DNA of 64,000 bases from Candolleomyces eurysporus (GCA_027579435.1 JANBPK010000869.1:33758-97757), one strand, 5' to 3'; positions 37,011-48,853 are shown, counted from the first letter of the stretch. The notes: a model not told the origin generated them from the letters alone. A program made the numbers and translations.

Positions 37011-37718
37011 ACTTGTTATGGAAACATGTATTTGTATTTACCACAAGTAGTATGGAATGCCAATGTTGNTTGGAGTTGCTTCATTGATTGGCAGACTGAG
37101 CAGAGACAAAGAACAGTGCAGCACTAGATTTGTTCAANTTGAACCAGAANNNTTTTNNNATTGTGACTTTAATCAAATCAAAACACTGCAATTGAATTCC
37201 AAGCTTGCTCCAAGGTATTTTGACTTGAGTATATTGTANTTGGGCTGGTGGCACCAAGCCTGTTTGCTGCTGNTTGCATCACTTGGGCTNNNNNCTTTTG
37301 TTTCNTTGTCAGTGCCTGAGAACACATGTGGAGAATCAGTGAGAATGCTGCAATATTCAGAGGAGTTGGAAAAGAAGTGTAAGGTTGAGAGTTTGGAAGA
37401 TTCCAACAAGGATGAGAGGAGATGGCAGGATTGAGAGTGGGTTTTAGTGAATAAGAGAGCCATGGATGTGATTGCGGTGACAATCTGAGATAAACCACCA
37501 AAATACAAGGTGATTGACAAAGTCGAGTATATGAGGATCTGTTTGGTTGAAAAGCTTAGCTTCAAATTCATTGACCTATTTCTTGAATCTACTATACAAG
37601 TAACCACAAGACAAATTTATCCACATATGTAAGCAAATGAATTGCAATGAGAACCGTGAGATAATGGAAAAGTGTCCAAGGTAGAAGCATCCACCTAATC
37701 TACTCGCTCTCCCCCTCT
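37011..37718. other. Unassigned 3' flank of NLR2 with sequence gaps
   Basis: Unlike the flanks of NLR1 and NLR3. It contains clusters of N (37131-37160 and 37291-37305). A 125-codon plus-strand frame at 37057-37434 spans the Ns and is not credible as it stands. No RNA gene or mobile element was recognised. Confidence 0.5.
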
Positions 37719-39122
37719 TCACAAATCATCGCTACAAGCCAGAAACACCCAACCAAACGAACGGACCTCGTCGCCCTTCTGCCCAAAGTAGAGCTCCGTC
37801 TCGTACCCCCAATGTATACTCCCAACAATATAATCTTTCAGAGCCTGGATGTACCGAGAAGTTTGCTCAGGGCTGCTCTTGGTGCCACCGATAGGGCCCG
37901 CTGAACGTCCAGCCCCTAGATCGAGTCTGTCGTCGTCGTCGTCAGTCGGAGGTGGGCCCATAACCGCATCGGTTAGGAACTTGCAATCTGATCTCGTTCT
38001 CTTCCCCGCTGAGACGTCTCCGCTGAACCCCACAGCGGACTTGACAAGATCTAGCCAGCCCCATGTGCCTTCACCCGAGGTAACACCACTAGTAGATGGG
38101 CTGAGTTCGCGTTCGAGACGATCAAGCTCTTCCAAAGCCTCTTTCACCATCCCACCTGCGTAGTTCATTGCTCCCTGGACAGAGAGGTTCTTGTGGGTTG
38201 TTAGGAGGGAGACGAGGTTGTGAGAGTCGCATCGAGTTGCGCCTGTGGAGCCGGAGGCGTACGAGAAGATATCCTGTGGAAACATATTTGTGAGTCCTGA
38301 TAAAATCGCGGTAGACGGAAGGTTGAAATTGCTTACCAAAATCCATGCGACGATGTCGATGGCCCAAACTGTGAGCTGGTGAAGACCTGGAATGCCAGAT
38401 GGCTGGAAGATATCTCCAGGACGTCGAGGAGGTCGATGAACATGGACAAGCCGTAGGTCTCCCGACGCAGCTTGATGTATTCAGGTAGAGTGGGGATAGT
38501 ATTCGATTTGAGGTTCTCGTATAGCCGCAGCTGCGCTCTGGCGAATGCCTTGATGGAATGGAGGAACCGCTTGTTCCATCGTAATCTATGTGCCTCCGGT
38601 CGGCGGCTAGAGATTTGTTGTAAGGATGGGACGATGCTATGGACTCGAGTTAGGGTAACGATTCGATCAGTTCATAACTGAGCATACGTACTGTTTGAGC
38701 AAAACATTACTTTCCAACAGTTCCAACGCATCCTGCGCACTCTCAACATGCACAATCGATGTCCAGGGCCTCCATCCATGACTCTCCTTGCCCTCCAGTA
38801 TCCTCCGATGCGAGATGAACACCAAGCTCAAGAAATCCGTCAGAACGCGTAGTTGCGGTCCGTCAGACGTTGGGCTACACAAGCTTGCCAGGAGCCCGTA
38901 CTTGACGCTCTGCAGAACCTCTCTCTCGTTCTGCGAGAGTTCAGGGCCGTTGTCGTTGCCAGTAGACTGAGATAAGAGCCACCCCTCCGAGCCATCTGTC
39001 GCAAACTTGCAGTTCCTGTTGACGCGAAACGGAAACGAACTCGTCAAAGCGAGCAGATCAGGGAGCTGGAAACTGAGGTTGGATGTTAACATGCTCGGAG
39101 ATGGCCTTGCTGGAGAAGCCAT
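37719..39122 (-). CDS. Terpene synthase-like protein with degenerate metal motifs
   Basis: The exons are 38692-39122, 38337-38636 and 37719-38273 (introns 38637-38691 and 38274-38336). The fold markers of fungal sesquiterpene synthases (trichodiene/STS type) are present: FQLPDLL and FPFRVN near the start, QLRVLTDFLSLVF, YIKLRRETYG, VWAIDIVAW, DIFSY...HNLV, LSVQGAMNYAGGMVKEA, and the C-terminal YIVGSIHWGYETELYFG. These enzymes ionise farnesyl diphosphate using Mg2+ held by two motifs. Here the first Asp-rich motif after LVFI is SHRRI with no acid. The NDxxSxxxE motif reads LDIFSYASG, lacking Asn and Glu. The usual Arg-Tyr pair near the end is Leu-Tyr. Exon 2 also needs a one-base frame change near 38415 to join YGLSMFIDLLDVLE to DIFQPSGIPGL. 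An acidic insert (DDDDD) lies in exon 3. It is probably non-catalytic or a young pseudogene. Confidence 0.72.
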
Positions 39123-39560
39123 AGTCGGAATCCACGTATACCTGTAGAGGACTGTAACGGGTTTGAGAAGAGTTCATGGTTGGACCAGGGGCCTCGTAAT
39201 AGAACTAAAGCTAACGAAGAGAGCCCGTTGGCAGCTGTCACGTCAACAGATAGAATAGGGGAAAGAGCGTCGGAGTTCGCTCATGGCCAGAATCCCGCGC
39301 TGACTCAGCGTCTCTCGTTCCTCCGGTGACGATACAGGTTTCTTGCTTGCTCACTGGCCGTCGGGAATGGAACCCTGCTCATCGTGAATTGACTACTCAA
39401 CGCCAATCCGTCGGACAATCCCCCTCGTAGCTCTCATCCTTCCATCCTCCGATCTAATTTCTTTCTTTCGAAACTGCAAGGTCGACTTGGAGACATGCTC
39501 AATGCTGCAGCCGAGTTTGTACGGGCCTCGATAGCAAGTTGCACTGCTTCAAATTCCTGG
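39123..39560. other. Intergenic region 5' of the terpene synthase-like gene
   Basis: No gene is seen. It would contain the promoter of the minus-strand terpene synthase-like gene. The right side, from about 39555, begins the tandem block shared with about 44290. Confidence 0.5.
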
Positions 39561-40690
39561 CAAACTAGGAAAGCGAATCTTCCAGAACTGGGGACTCATC
39601 CCGGTCAACAAACCAGTTGCCTGCCCAACGTTTTGAACTTTCGCTGGGCCGCAGTTGGTTATGCCCGCTGGTGAGGCTCTCTTTGTCTTCTACACCAAGC
39701 CCGAGCTAATTCTCGACGAACAGGGAACCTGACTTTGAAGCCCAAGCGAAGTATTCTCACCACGAATGGAACCTCCCAACCCATCACTGCTCGACCTAAC
39801 TTCTGACCTCCCTTCTCCGGTGGTGTGCAAATGTCCAACACCACCATCGCCCCTCTCCCCAATCGCCCACTCGACAACAACGCGGCTTCCATGAAGCATA
39901 CGCCAAGAACAGGCGCTCGAGCTACAAGGACAGAACATGCTGGATCAAATTATCTGCTCAAGCCCAACAGTTCATGGCGCAGGACAAGGCTCAGGAGCAA
40001 TAGGTTCAGGCTTGGACGTACCAGTTGTCGGCAGTGGCTCGACCTGAGATGGCGGCGGCCTCGGAGGCATGGGATTACAGAGGAGCTTTGGGAATTGTAT
40101 TTCCCCNTTCTTGAGCCCTAACCAGGTCTGAGCTTGTCGACTTTGATACCGTCTCAACCGATTGCGAGTACTTCATCACGGTTCCTCCTCCTCGACAAGT
40201 TCCTGCTGCGTTCCAACCAACATTCTCCACGGTGAACGTTTCGCAAGCGTACCACGTCCACCAGTCATCTGACAGCGTACCAGCCCTCCCAAACGACGCT
40301 CAAGAATTCGGGACTATGCCGGCGCCACCATTCGAGGTTCAGCAGTACCAGCAGTTCGACTTTGTCCCCCAAGTCGATCAGGACCAACCCGTGGTCGATT
40401 CTATGTTCCATCCTCACACCAACAGCTGTCAAATTGCAAGCCCGAGGAACGTCGCCTCGGAATGCTGCCGCAACAACAGGTCGAGCAGGTTTAACTACAC
40501 GACAATCTTCCCAAGCGACCACACAACTCGACAAATGGCCAACATCTTCATGAAGAAACGGAGCGTGACAGCACCTTCCTCCGGCCCCTCCTCCGAGCGG
40601 AAGAGAGACGAGTCCAGAGATCAGGGCAGCAAGCAGACAGAAGCGGGAGGCGATCCATTGTCCCGAGCAAAGGAGAGATAATAATTACAA
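39560..40690 (+). pseudogene. Gln/Pro-rich ORF block, tandem copy 1
   Basis: Homologous to 44290-45420. In copy 2 the first coding exon begins MNGTSQPITARPNF at a well-placed ATG (44493) after a 5' intron. In copy 1 the same position reads ACGAATGG, so the start codon is lost. Downstream a common reading frame runs through TVPPPRQVPAAFQPTFSTVN, then VPALPNDAQEF, VQQYQQFDFVPQVDQDQ, and a basic end (NNRSSRFNYTTIF, SSERKRDESRD). No domain is recognised. A nuclear or transcription-factor-like protein is possible from composition. An N lies at 40107. Confidence 0.55.
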
Positions 40691-40869
40691 GTCGGGAGGA
40701 AAAGACGAGGAGTGGGAAGCGGCGACAATGACGGATATCGAAAGCTCCCCTTCGACGAGCTCAAAGAGGCAACGGGACGAGGCAGGAGAAGGAGGCACGA
40801 GCAATGCAGCAGGAGGTGGCGGCGGTGCGGAGTACGTCTTCCTGGGACTTTTTACAGGACGCCATACTG

Positions 40870-43360
40870 ACGAAATGCCCCATGATATAGACTATCAGCG
40901 AGCAAGAAGCAGAGGACGAGGAGATGCTCATACGCTACACGCATTCCGAAGCGCTGAAGGTCCTACTCTCACAACGATATTTGCGAGATGGTTGGTGCAA
41001 CCACGACTCGAACTTCGACTGGGCGCATATGGGCAGCACATCCGGCCAGCACACGGCTCAGATTTTCGTCCCGGCAACTGTCGCAGAGTGTTCTCAAATG
41101 GCGATGGCGGGCGCATTGTCCGCAGAAGCCTACACCCACGTTGTCAGTCGTGGCTGTCGCTGCGCCGGTGTCTACACCGTTTGCTCCTCTCTATTTGATA
41201 TAAACACCGACCACGACGTGAACCCTCCTCAAGACGGATTACCGTGTTTGAGCGGGCAGGTCATCGCGTTTCCTAAAGACAACGCCGAGGTATGATTTCG
41301 CCGTGCTTTGATATAGATCAGAGATAACAGTTCTTCAGGATATTGACGCTCCGCTCAAGAAGCTATCTCTGAAACTGTCAGTGACCCACAACCCTTTTCC
41401 ATTCACAGTGTACTTCATTTCGTGAGTTCCTTTGCCATCTAACGACTCTACCCATCTCTGAACACCGCCTCAGCACTTCTCATAACACCTACCTGCCAAC
41501 CGCCCAGATTCTGGGCACATTGTGCAAGCGTACACCCACATTCTCCGTCGTGGCTGTCGCTGCGTTGGTGTGTACATCGTTTGCTCTTCTGTGCGTCAGA
41601 GCACTAACCGACGAAACCAGGAAATCATGCGTGGCCATCTAAATCTGGACCCATCGTGACGCACGGATCCACCCTCTCAATCAGTGTCCCGTTCGCCAAG
41701 ATCTGTCAAGCCAGTGGGTCGTTCTTAGACAATACATACGGTTCAAACAACCCCAGCGCCAAGAGTGGCTTGGACTTTCTCGTCCTCGTCTCGTTGGAGT
41801 GTCATGTCCCTCTGTCGGGGGAGGGGAGCTCGTGCGGATTACGAAAGAGGCTCAGGGAGGTCGCTTGGTCCAAGGTCCTCTCAAGGGTGTCGATGACGAG
41901 TGGATCACGCCCAAAGATTTGGAGGGTCGGATCGTTGTAATGGCGGAGTACTATCTACCGCCTCTCCTCAGGCGGTCAGGCACGAGCACGTCTGTCGCTG
42001 AAGGAGACGGTTCTAAGACGAAGAGACAATGGTCTCTGGAGATTGGACGATACATCGTCTAGCAGCTCCGACGACTCCGGTGATGATTCAAGCGGAGAAG
42101 ACATCTACAATGGCGAGGGTGGCACGAAGAGCCTTTGGCCATTTGGCAGAAAGAAGAAACCTTCGAAAAGGCCAGCAGATGGAGAGACAGGGGCGGAGGA
42201 GTGCCCGAAGATAAGCGACAAACTCGCTGGCGTCGACTACTATGTTTGATGCATGAAATCGGCCAAGGGCTGACTTGGCCAAAGTATGTTCATCATCTCT
42301 GCTCAATACATCCGTAGCATCTGACTTTGGGCCCAGGTTTTAACAATGTTCCTCACATCATGATTAAAATTTCCGAGTCAGCGTGGTCCAAGAACACAGG
42401 AAGCTCAAACATCCAGAGCATGAACACTCGCACATCCTGCACCTTCCTTTGCCACTGGCTTCCCTCGTACATCACTCCTCGCCACACCTTCGTCGTATCT
42501 TCCCTCGCGAGGCTCGTATTGTGTCGTCCAACTTACTCGCACATCCTGCACCTCCCCTCGCCGCTGGCCTTCCTTGTGTATCACTCCTCGCACCAGCTTC
42601 GTCGTGTTTTCCCTTGCGGGATTCGTATCATCTCGTCCAATTCAGACCCATCCAAGTTCTGGAGAAGTGGGGGAGTGCGGATGAACGAAGGACTATTTGT
42701 TAGTATGCACGGCTGGGTCCTTTGCGGAAGAAGCAAGGACTCAAATTCGACGATGCGGTGCACGCGCAATCTCCACTGCAGCGTAAGCTCAAGCTGAAGG
42801 GACATGTCGTAGGTGTCAGCGCCGGTAAGTACATTCCCCTCGCAATCGGGCCAAGCTACTCATTGATATCTAATGTGCCCTTGCAGTGCCAGCGCCAAAC
42901 GGACGCACGGCAAAGTCTTTCGAAGCCTACATTCGTACCGAGTTGTGAAGTGAATCCGCCGCTGACTGAAAGGGATGGCAAACTGCTAAATCGGCATCTT
43001 TGGAGAACATGGCTCTTCGTTGGACATCAAAGTCGATCAAGGTTGGGCATCATGCAGAGGACGGGGCTAACGATGTATGGAATGAAACATACGATGGGAG
43101 TAAGAGCGGAACGAATCGGTTTCATCAGGTACATCTCCCACCCGACTTGACACAGGATTCAGAAGTCCTCATTGTACATACGTTTGATAGGTTCTCAATT
43201 TATGAAGGTGAATTTGGGAAGGATTACAGGGTGTCGGCGTTCTGTTCTCTCGTGGAGAGGCTGGTTACGGGACAATGGCTCGTTGTCAGGCTTATGGATA
43301 GGAAGGGGAAGGATATTGGGACGATGGCTTTGGTAAAGTTTGAGCTTGAGGAGCTGTGAC
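40870..43360 (+). pseudogene. Phosphoinositide-specific phospholipase C relic, copy 1
   Basis: PI-PLC cleaves PIP2 into IP3 and diacylglycerol at membranes. The blocks found, in family order, are YFIS, then a splice at 41420-41473, then TSHNTYL (the X-box with the first catalytic His), QAYTHILRRGCRC at 41523, and VWPSKSGPIVTHGSTL near 41635-41680. Next come an acidic Ser-rich linker (SSSSSDDSGDDSSGED at 42045-42093), the Y-box segment LRRVFPCGIRIISSN and FWRSGG at about 42596-42680, and GWVL near 42712. The C2 domain follows, with VWNETY, EFGKDYRVSAF and LVVRLMDRKGKDIGTMALV ending at 43359. The frame is broken repeatedly and a stop interrupts the linker-to-Y junction. The second catalytic His (HGHTL in the family) is Ser. 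The AYTH..GCRC exon is present twice (41110 and 41523). Confidence 0.8.
42426..42643 (+). repeat. 109-bp tandem duplication inside the PLC Y-box
   Basis: Two adjacent copies starting at 42426 and 42535, each beginning ACTCGCACATCCTGCACCT and ending near TCGTCCAA. Each encodes a version of LRR(I/V)FP...I(V/I)SSN, the Y-box segment. The unit length is not a multiple of three, so the duplication itself breaks the frame. Tandem copy 2 of the gene lacks this region altogether. Confidence 0.8.
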
Positions 43361-43439
43361 CTATTGCTTGTATGGGGAAGCATTGAGCAAAATTTAAAAT
43401 CCATTGTACCTTTAGAGACATAAACATAGAATTAAGAGA

Positions 43440-44035
43440 ACGTTAGCAAGAATGACACCCTCAGCGTGCGTCTGGGGACTCGTTCTGTAAAAGCCAGAAC
43501 GCCGCCACCGGTACCGCTTCGGAGGCCTGAGGCTCCCATGGAAAGATTCTTAACGTTGGGTCCGACTCTGTAGACAACACCCATGAGCTGTAACCGATAA
43601 TAGTCAATGGGACTGCACAGTGGCAAGTCGAAGCAGGGGCCTCACCTCACTTCCCCAAACACCGCCCTTTTGCATCGCCAGAATTCCACCATCGTACCTG
43701 AATGAAAGTCAGAAGGGGGTATGCAAACGCGGAAAGAGAATCTCGAACGTACAAGTGCGAGTCGCTGCCGCAGGTTGTGCTAGCAGTCACTTTGACAACG
43801 GCATTGTCGGGTTCAGTGATAGCAGGAACGTTGCATCGACGATTCGAACGCTCTTTCCTGAATTAGGTGAGCTTTCATCCTTGGACCAGAAGGGTCGTTC
43901 TCAAACTTCGGGTGGGCGTCTGTGCCCACATTTTCGAGGTACTGCGGAGCACCAAGCACGGGATTGAGATTTCCGCAGACTGCTGGAAAACGTTGGCCGC
44001 GGTTTGCGCAATGTCAAATTCTTGAGTGGGATGGT
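43440..44035 (-). pseudogene. Zinc alcohol dehydrogenase relic
   Basis: On the minus strand the frames encode GKSVRIVDATF, then PAITEPDNAVVKVTASTTCG and SDSHLYV at about 43750-43850, and LMGVVYRVGPNVKNLSMG at about 43545-43600. These match the N-terminal GroES-like part of medium-chain zinc alcohol or formaldehyde dehydrogenases, where TTCGSDSHLY carries the catalytic zinc Cys and FMGVV..VGP.VK follows. Upstream a stretch NPVLGAPQYLENVGTDAHPK can be read that I cannot place. One frameshift separates the first two blocks, and no Rossmann domain follows. It is therefore a truncated pseudogene lying between the two tandem PLC blocks. Confidence 0.7.
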
Positions 44036-44289
44036 GGGAATTTAGAAAGACGCTATGACTCCCAAGGCACCTTCCTACTGTTTCGTGGCCTCCATGTTTT
44101 GGAGAGGCCTTTGGCCTCGGCTGGCATCATCGCCTTGGTCTTCACAATTGAAACGAAACTCACGGCGAAATCTGAGCTTTTCGTCATTGGCGTCGCATGA
44201 GCATCGAAGCTTGGAGCATAGGAATCGGATGACTTTGTCGCTGTTGGGTGCGCGGGGAAGAAGCCCTCACTAGCAAGTCGTGTTCCTGG

Positions 44290-45420
44290 CTAACTAGCAA
44301 ACCCAATCTTCCGGTATCAGAGACTCACCCCGCTCGACGGACCCAGTCGCCTGCCCAGCTTTTCGGCCCTTCGCTGGGCCGCAATTGGTTACACCCACTG
44401 GTGAGTCTCTCTGAGCTTCTACACCAAGCCTGAGCTAACTCTCTCTACGAACAGGGAGCCTGACTTCTAAACCCAAGCGAAACATCCTCACCATGAACGG
44501 AACCTCCCAACCCATCACTGCTCGACCTAACTTTCAACCTCCCTTCTTCTCTGGTGGCGTACAAACGTCCAACACCACCATCGCCCCTCTCCCCAATTGC
44601 CCACTCGACAGCAACACGGCCTCCGTGAAGCACTCGAGCTGGACACTGAATCAAACTCTCTTTGCTCAAGTCCAATGGTGCTTGACAAGGCTCGGGAGCA
44701 ACAGGTTCAGGCTTGGACGCAGCTGTGGTAGGCAGTGGTTCAACCTGAGATGGCGGCAGCCTCGGAGGCATAGGACAATGGGGGAGCTTTGGGAACTGGA
44801 GCTTCCTCTTCTTGAGCCCCAATCAGGTCCGAGCTTGTCAACTTTGATACCCTCTCAACCGACTGCGAAGACTTCACGGTTCCTCCTCCTCAACAAGTTC
44901 CCGCTGCGTTCAAACCATTCTTCACGGTGAACGTTCCGCAAGCGTACCATGCCCACGAATCATCTGACGGGGTACCAGCTCTCCCAAACGACACTCCAGA
45001 ATTCCAGACTATGCCGCCGCCACCACTTTCAGCGGCACCATTCGAGGTCCAGCAGTACCAGCAGCTCGACTTAACACCCCAAGTTGATCAGGACCAGCAG
45101 GAGCTCGGTTTTATCTTCCAGGCGCAGCCATATCCTCAAATCCCGCCAACAAACTCCGCCGGGGAACGCTGCCGCAACAACAGGTCGAGCAGGTTCAACT
45201 ACACGACAATCTTTCCCAACAACCACACAACTCGACAAATGGCCACCATCTTCATGCAGACAGTGGAGCGACAGCACCTTCCTCTGGCGCTCCTATAAGC
45301 GGAAGAGAGACGAGTCAGGAGATCAGGGCGGCAAGCAGACGGAAGCGGGAGGCAATCCATCGCCTCCCAAGCGAAGGAGAATTATGAGTCGGGAGGAAAA
45401 GACAAGGAGTGGGAAGCGGC
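44290..45420 (+). pseudogene. Gln/Pro-rich ORF block, tandem copy 2
   Basis: Paralogue of 39560-40690. An intron with GTGAGT donor (44401) and AACAG acceptor (near 44454) precedes the ATG at 44493, in a CACC context. The first exon encodes MNGTSQPITARPNFQPPFF and SNTTIAPLPN. A further stretch from 44927 gives AYHAHESSDG, VPALPNDTPEF, FEVQQYQQLDLTPQVDQDQQ and RNNRSSRFNYTTIF, then ends early at 45298 compared with copy 1. The connection between the first and second stretch is not clear (possible introns or decay). The protein is unidentified. Confidence 0.55.
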
Positions 45421-45559
45421 GATGATGATGGGTAACGAAAGCTCCCCTTTGACAAGCTCGAAGAAGGATCGGGACGGGGCAGGAGAAGCAGGCACGAGCA
45501 ATGCAGCGGAAGGTGGCGGCGGTGCAGAGTACGTCTTCCTGGGACTTTTTACAGGAGGT

Positions 45560-47434
45560 CATACTGACAAAATGAATCATATAGACCATCGGCAAGCAAG
45601 AAGCAGAGGAACGAGAGCGAGGAGACGCTTGTGCACTACACGAATTCCGAAGCGCTGAAAGACCTGTTCTCAGGACGATATTGGGAGATGGTTAACGGGT
45701 GCGACCACGAACTTGAACCTGAACCGGGCGCGTATGAGCAAGCACATTCAGCAAGCACACGGCTTAAATCTTTGTCCTGAATCCGGCAACTTTACTCGTG
45801 TGGTGAACAACTGTTGCAGAGTGTTCTCAAATGGCGATGGCGGGCACATCGTCTGTAGAAGCCTATACCTACGTTCTCGGTCGTGGCTGTTGCTGCGTTG
45901 GTGTGTACACCATTCGCTCCTCTCTATTCAATATACACACTGACCACAACGTGAACCCTCCTCAAGATGGAGTACCGCATCTGAGCAGGCGAGTCATCGC
46001 ATTTCTTAAGGACAACGGTGAGGTATGCTCTTGCCATGCCTTGATATAGACCAGAGATAACGGTTTTTCAGGGTATTGTCGCTCTGCTAAAGAAGCCATC
46101 CCTGAAATCGGCAGTGACCCACAGTTCCTTTCCCTTCATAGACCACTTCATTTCGTGAGTTCGTGAGACATCTAACAGCTCGACCAATCTCTGAAATCTG
46201 CCTCAGCTAATCTCACCACCTATTTATTGACCGCCGAGATTCTGGGCACATCGGTTGCAGAGTCTAGAACCCACGTTCTTGTTCGTGGCTGTCGCTGCGC
46301 TGGTGTTTACCCTGTTCGCTCTTCTCTGCGTCAGAGCACTAACCGGCGAAACCAGAGATCGGTGTGTGGCTGTCTAAATCTGGACCCATCTTGACGCATG
46401 AATACACCCTATCAACCAGTTGTTCTTAGACAATGCATACAACCTGGTGCCAAGAGCGGCTTGGACTTTCCTGTCCTCGTCTCGTTGGAGTGTCATGTTC
46501 CTGTGTCAAAGCAGCACTTGTATGGATTATGAAAGAGACTTGGGGAGATCGATTGGTCCAAGGTCTCCTTGAAGGTGCCGATGACGAGTGGATCACGCCC
46601 AAAGACTCGGACGGTCGAATTGTTGTAACGGTGGGAGTACTATCCGCCACCTCTTCTCAGGTGGTCCGGCACAAGCACCTCTGTTACCGAAGAGGACGGC
46701 TCAAAACCGAAGAGAAAGTGGTCGCTGTGGAGATCCGACGACATCCTCTAGCAGCTCCGACGTCAGGGTTCTTAAACCAGAGCACATGCGGAAGAAGCAA
46801 TTCATTTATGACGACGGGGTGCATGCGCAATCTCCATCGCAGCCCATGCTTGGGCTGAAGGGACGTGTCGTGGGTGTCAGCGCCAGTAAGTATACTCTCC
46901 TTTCAATAGATGCCTATTGATATCCGATGCACCTTGCAGTGCCAGCGCTGAACGGACGCACGGGAAAGTCTTTCGAAGCCTACATTCGTCCTGAGTTGTT
47001 CTATCACCGTGAAGTGAATCCACCGCCGACTGAAGGGGATGGCGAAGTATCTGCCGCTGCTAAATCGACATCTTTGGAGAACGTGGCTCTTCGTTGGAAA
47101 TTGAATTCGATCAAGGTTGAGCATCATGCAGAGGACGGAGCTGACGGTATATGGAACGAGACATGGGAATGGGAGTATGAGCGGGATGAATTGGCTTTCA
47201 TCAGGTACGTCTCCCACCTGACTTGGCACAGGATTAAGAAGTTCTAATTGTACATACGTTCGATAGGTTCTTGATCTATGAAGACGAATTTGGGAAGGAT
47301 GACAGAGTGTCGGCGTTCTGTTCCCCCGTGGAGAGGTTTGTTACGGGAGAACGGCTCGTTGTCAGGCTTATGGATAGGAAGGGGAAGGACGTTGGGACGA
47401 CGGCTCTGGTTAAGTTTGAGTTCGAGGAACTTTG
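45560..47434 (+). pseudogene. Phosphoinositide-specific phospholipase C relic, copy 2
   Basis: Tandem paralogue of 40870-43360. SSVEAYTYVLGRGC lies at 45847. The X-box equivalent near 46206-46230 reads ANLTTYL instead of SHNTYL, so the first catalytic His is gone. The X-domain end (VDDEWITPKDLEGRIV type) lies near 46570-46625. The acidic linker and the Y-box are largely deleted, and the C-terminal C2 domain is the better preserved of the two: VWNETWEWEYERDELAFIR (with I in place of V), then a splice near 47203-47266, then EDEFGKDDRVSAFCSPVERF and LMDRKGKDVGTTALVKF ending at 47434. It lacks parts of both catalytic boxes and cannot be active. Confidence 0.78.
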
Positions 47435-48708
47435 ACGGTCTCTCTATCGCTTGTATGGGGAAGCGAAAGAGAAGCATTTAGCAAAATTTAAATCCAATGT
47501 ACTTTTAGAGGCATAAATATATACGTCAACGAATGCTAGTAAGAGCAACTGACTTGATGTGCATCTTGGGACTCTGAAGGCTCTCGCTCTTCAAAATTTA
47601 TCGTTTTTCAAGAGCTTCGAGTGCAGCTCCGGTTCTGCACGCCTCCTGCAGAGGTGTACTACCACTGGTACCGCTGAGGTCCTCCATCGCTTTCATCTCG
47701 CATCCTGGCTGTCTTCTCTGCTCATGTCATTTGCTCAATCACCCCTCCAAAACACGACAGTTCACGTTGCGAGCGCAAGCTGAGAAATCAATTCCTGCTA
47801 CAAATAAATGATAGACCAGATGATCCACCTCTATTTACAAATAAACGTCAATGTAACATTTCTACCTGTTCCCAGAAGCTATATGTCTATACATCGACCT
47901 AGAATTTAAACATGTTCCAAGAAATAATATATATTCTCGTCTCGTACCTCAAGAAGTACCTCAAGTCTACAGTACAACGGCAAAATCATGCATTCGGTTT
48001 GCAACTCCCCCAAGACATTGTTTTCCTCCGGGCCCATACATGTTCAATCTGCTGCCAATATATCAGCTCTGCATCAAATCCACAGAGTTTGGGTGCCCTT
48101 GCCCGTCTCCAGGGTCGCCTCAATCGTTCAACAACAACTCCATCTGCTAACTCCGTTGCCCGATGGATGCTCACACGTTCTTGAACGACGATCGACTCCC
48201 GAATTCACTCTTTCACTTTTGCTCTTCCGTGATAGAAAACGACAAATTTCGCATGCCCGCTGCAGTGTGGGCATGCCAAAATGTGGTCGCCTCCGCGCAA
48301 AACGATGTAGAAAAGGGGCGGAGGTGGTTACACCATGGACAACTCAACCCAATATGAGTTGAGACGTTTTTCTGTAATGAATAGTTAGACGACAAGATAC
48401 CTTGTTCCAAGTAGCGGGCGTTGCGGCGAAGCCAGCTTCAAGGGTTATATAGGGAACTAGCTGGGGCCACCCAGTGTCGCACTTGCAAGTTGCGGGCCCG
48501 GGCCGTAAGCAGTGATATGTGACATCACCAGCATCCGGCTTGGCATGACCAAACAATTGCGATACGCTCTCATATTTCGCGTCTTCCACCTGCCCCAGAA
48601 TTTTGAGCAGTCGGCATTGAGTAAGTGCGTTGGGTGTCCTCAATAAATTCCTCAACCACTTTCAATCGAGTAAAGCGTGATTCTCAGCCGCTCTCGGTCG
48701 CGCCCAGC
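47435..48708. other. Intergenic region before NLR3
   Basis: The first 150 bases resemble 43380-43490, so the tandem PLC block extends slightly past the C2 domain and includes the tip of the dehydrogenase 3' end. Beyond that I see no gene; the open frames (for example 47912-48184 and 48163-48357) have no recognisable content. Confidence 0.5.
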
Positions 48709-48853
48709 GCCCAGGTCACGAGGCTGCGAGCGGGTTGTTAGGCACAGCATTGATCATCGATTGGCTTCCCCCTTGAACCGCTACCATCACTTGGACTTAC
48801 CATCCACTGCGAACTCTTGCGATTCAACACAACATCTCAACCAAACAACAACC
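48709..48853 (+). promoter_or_regulatory. Shared upstream region of NLR3
   Basis: Similar to the upstream regions of NLR1 and NLR2: CGCCCAGGTCACGAGG at 48709, then CTTGAACCGCTACCATCACT and CCATCCACTGCGAACTC, ending at the NLR3 ATG. Sequence further upstream is not shared. Confidence 0.5.

Noticed and set aside
37057..37434. 125-codon ORF downstream of NLR2
   Set aside because: It is open only because clusters of N hide the sequence, and it has no homologue in the other flanks.
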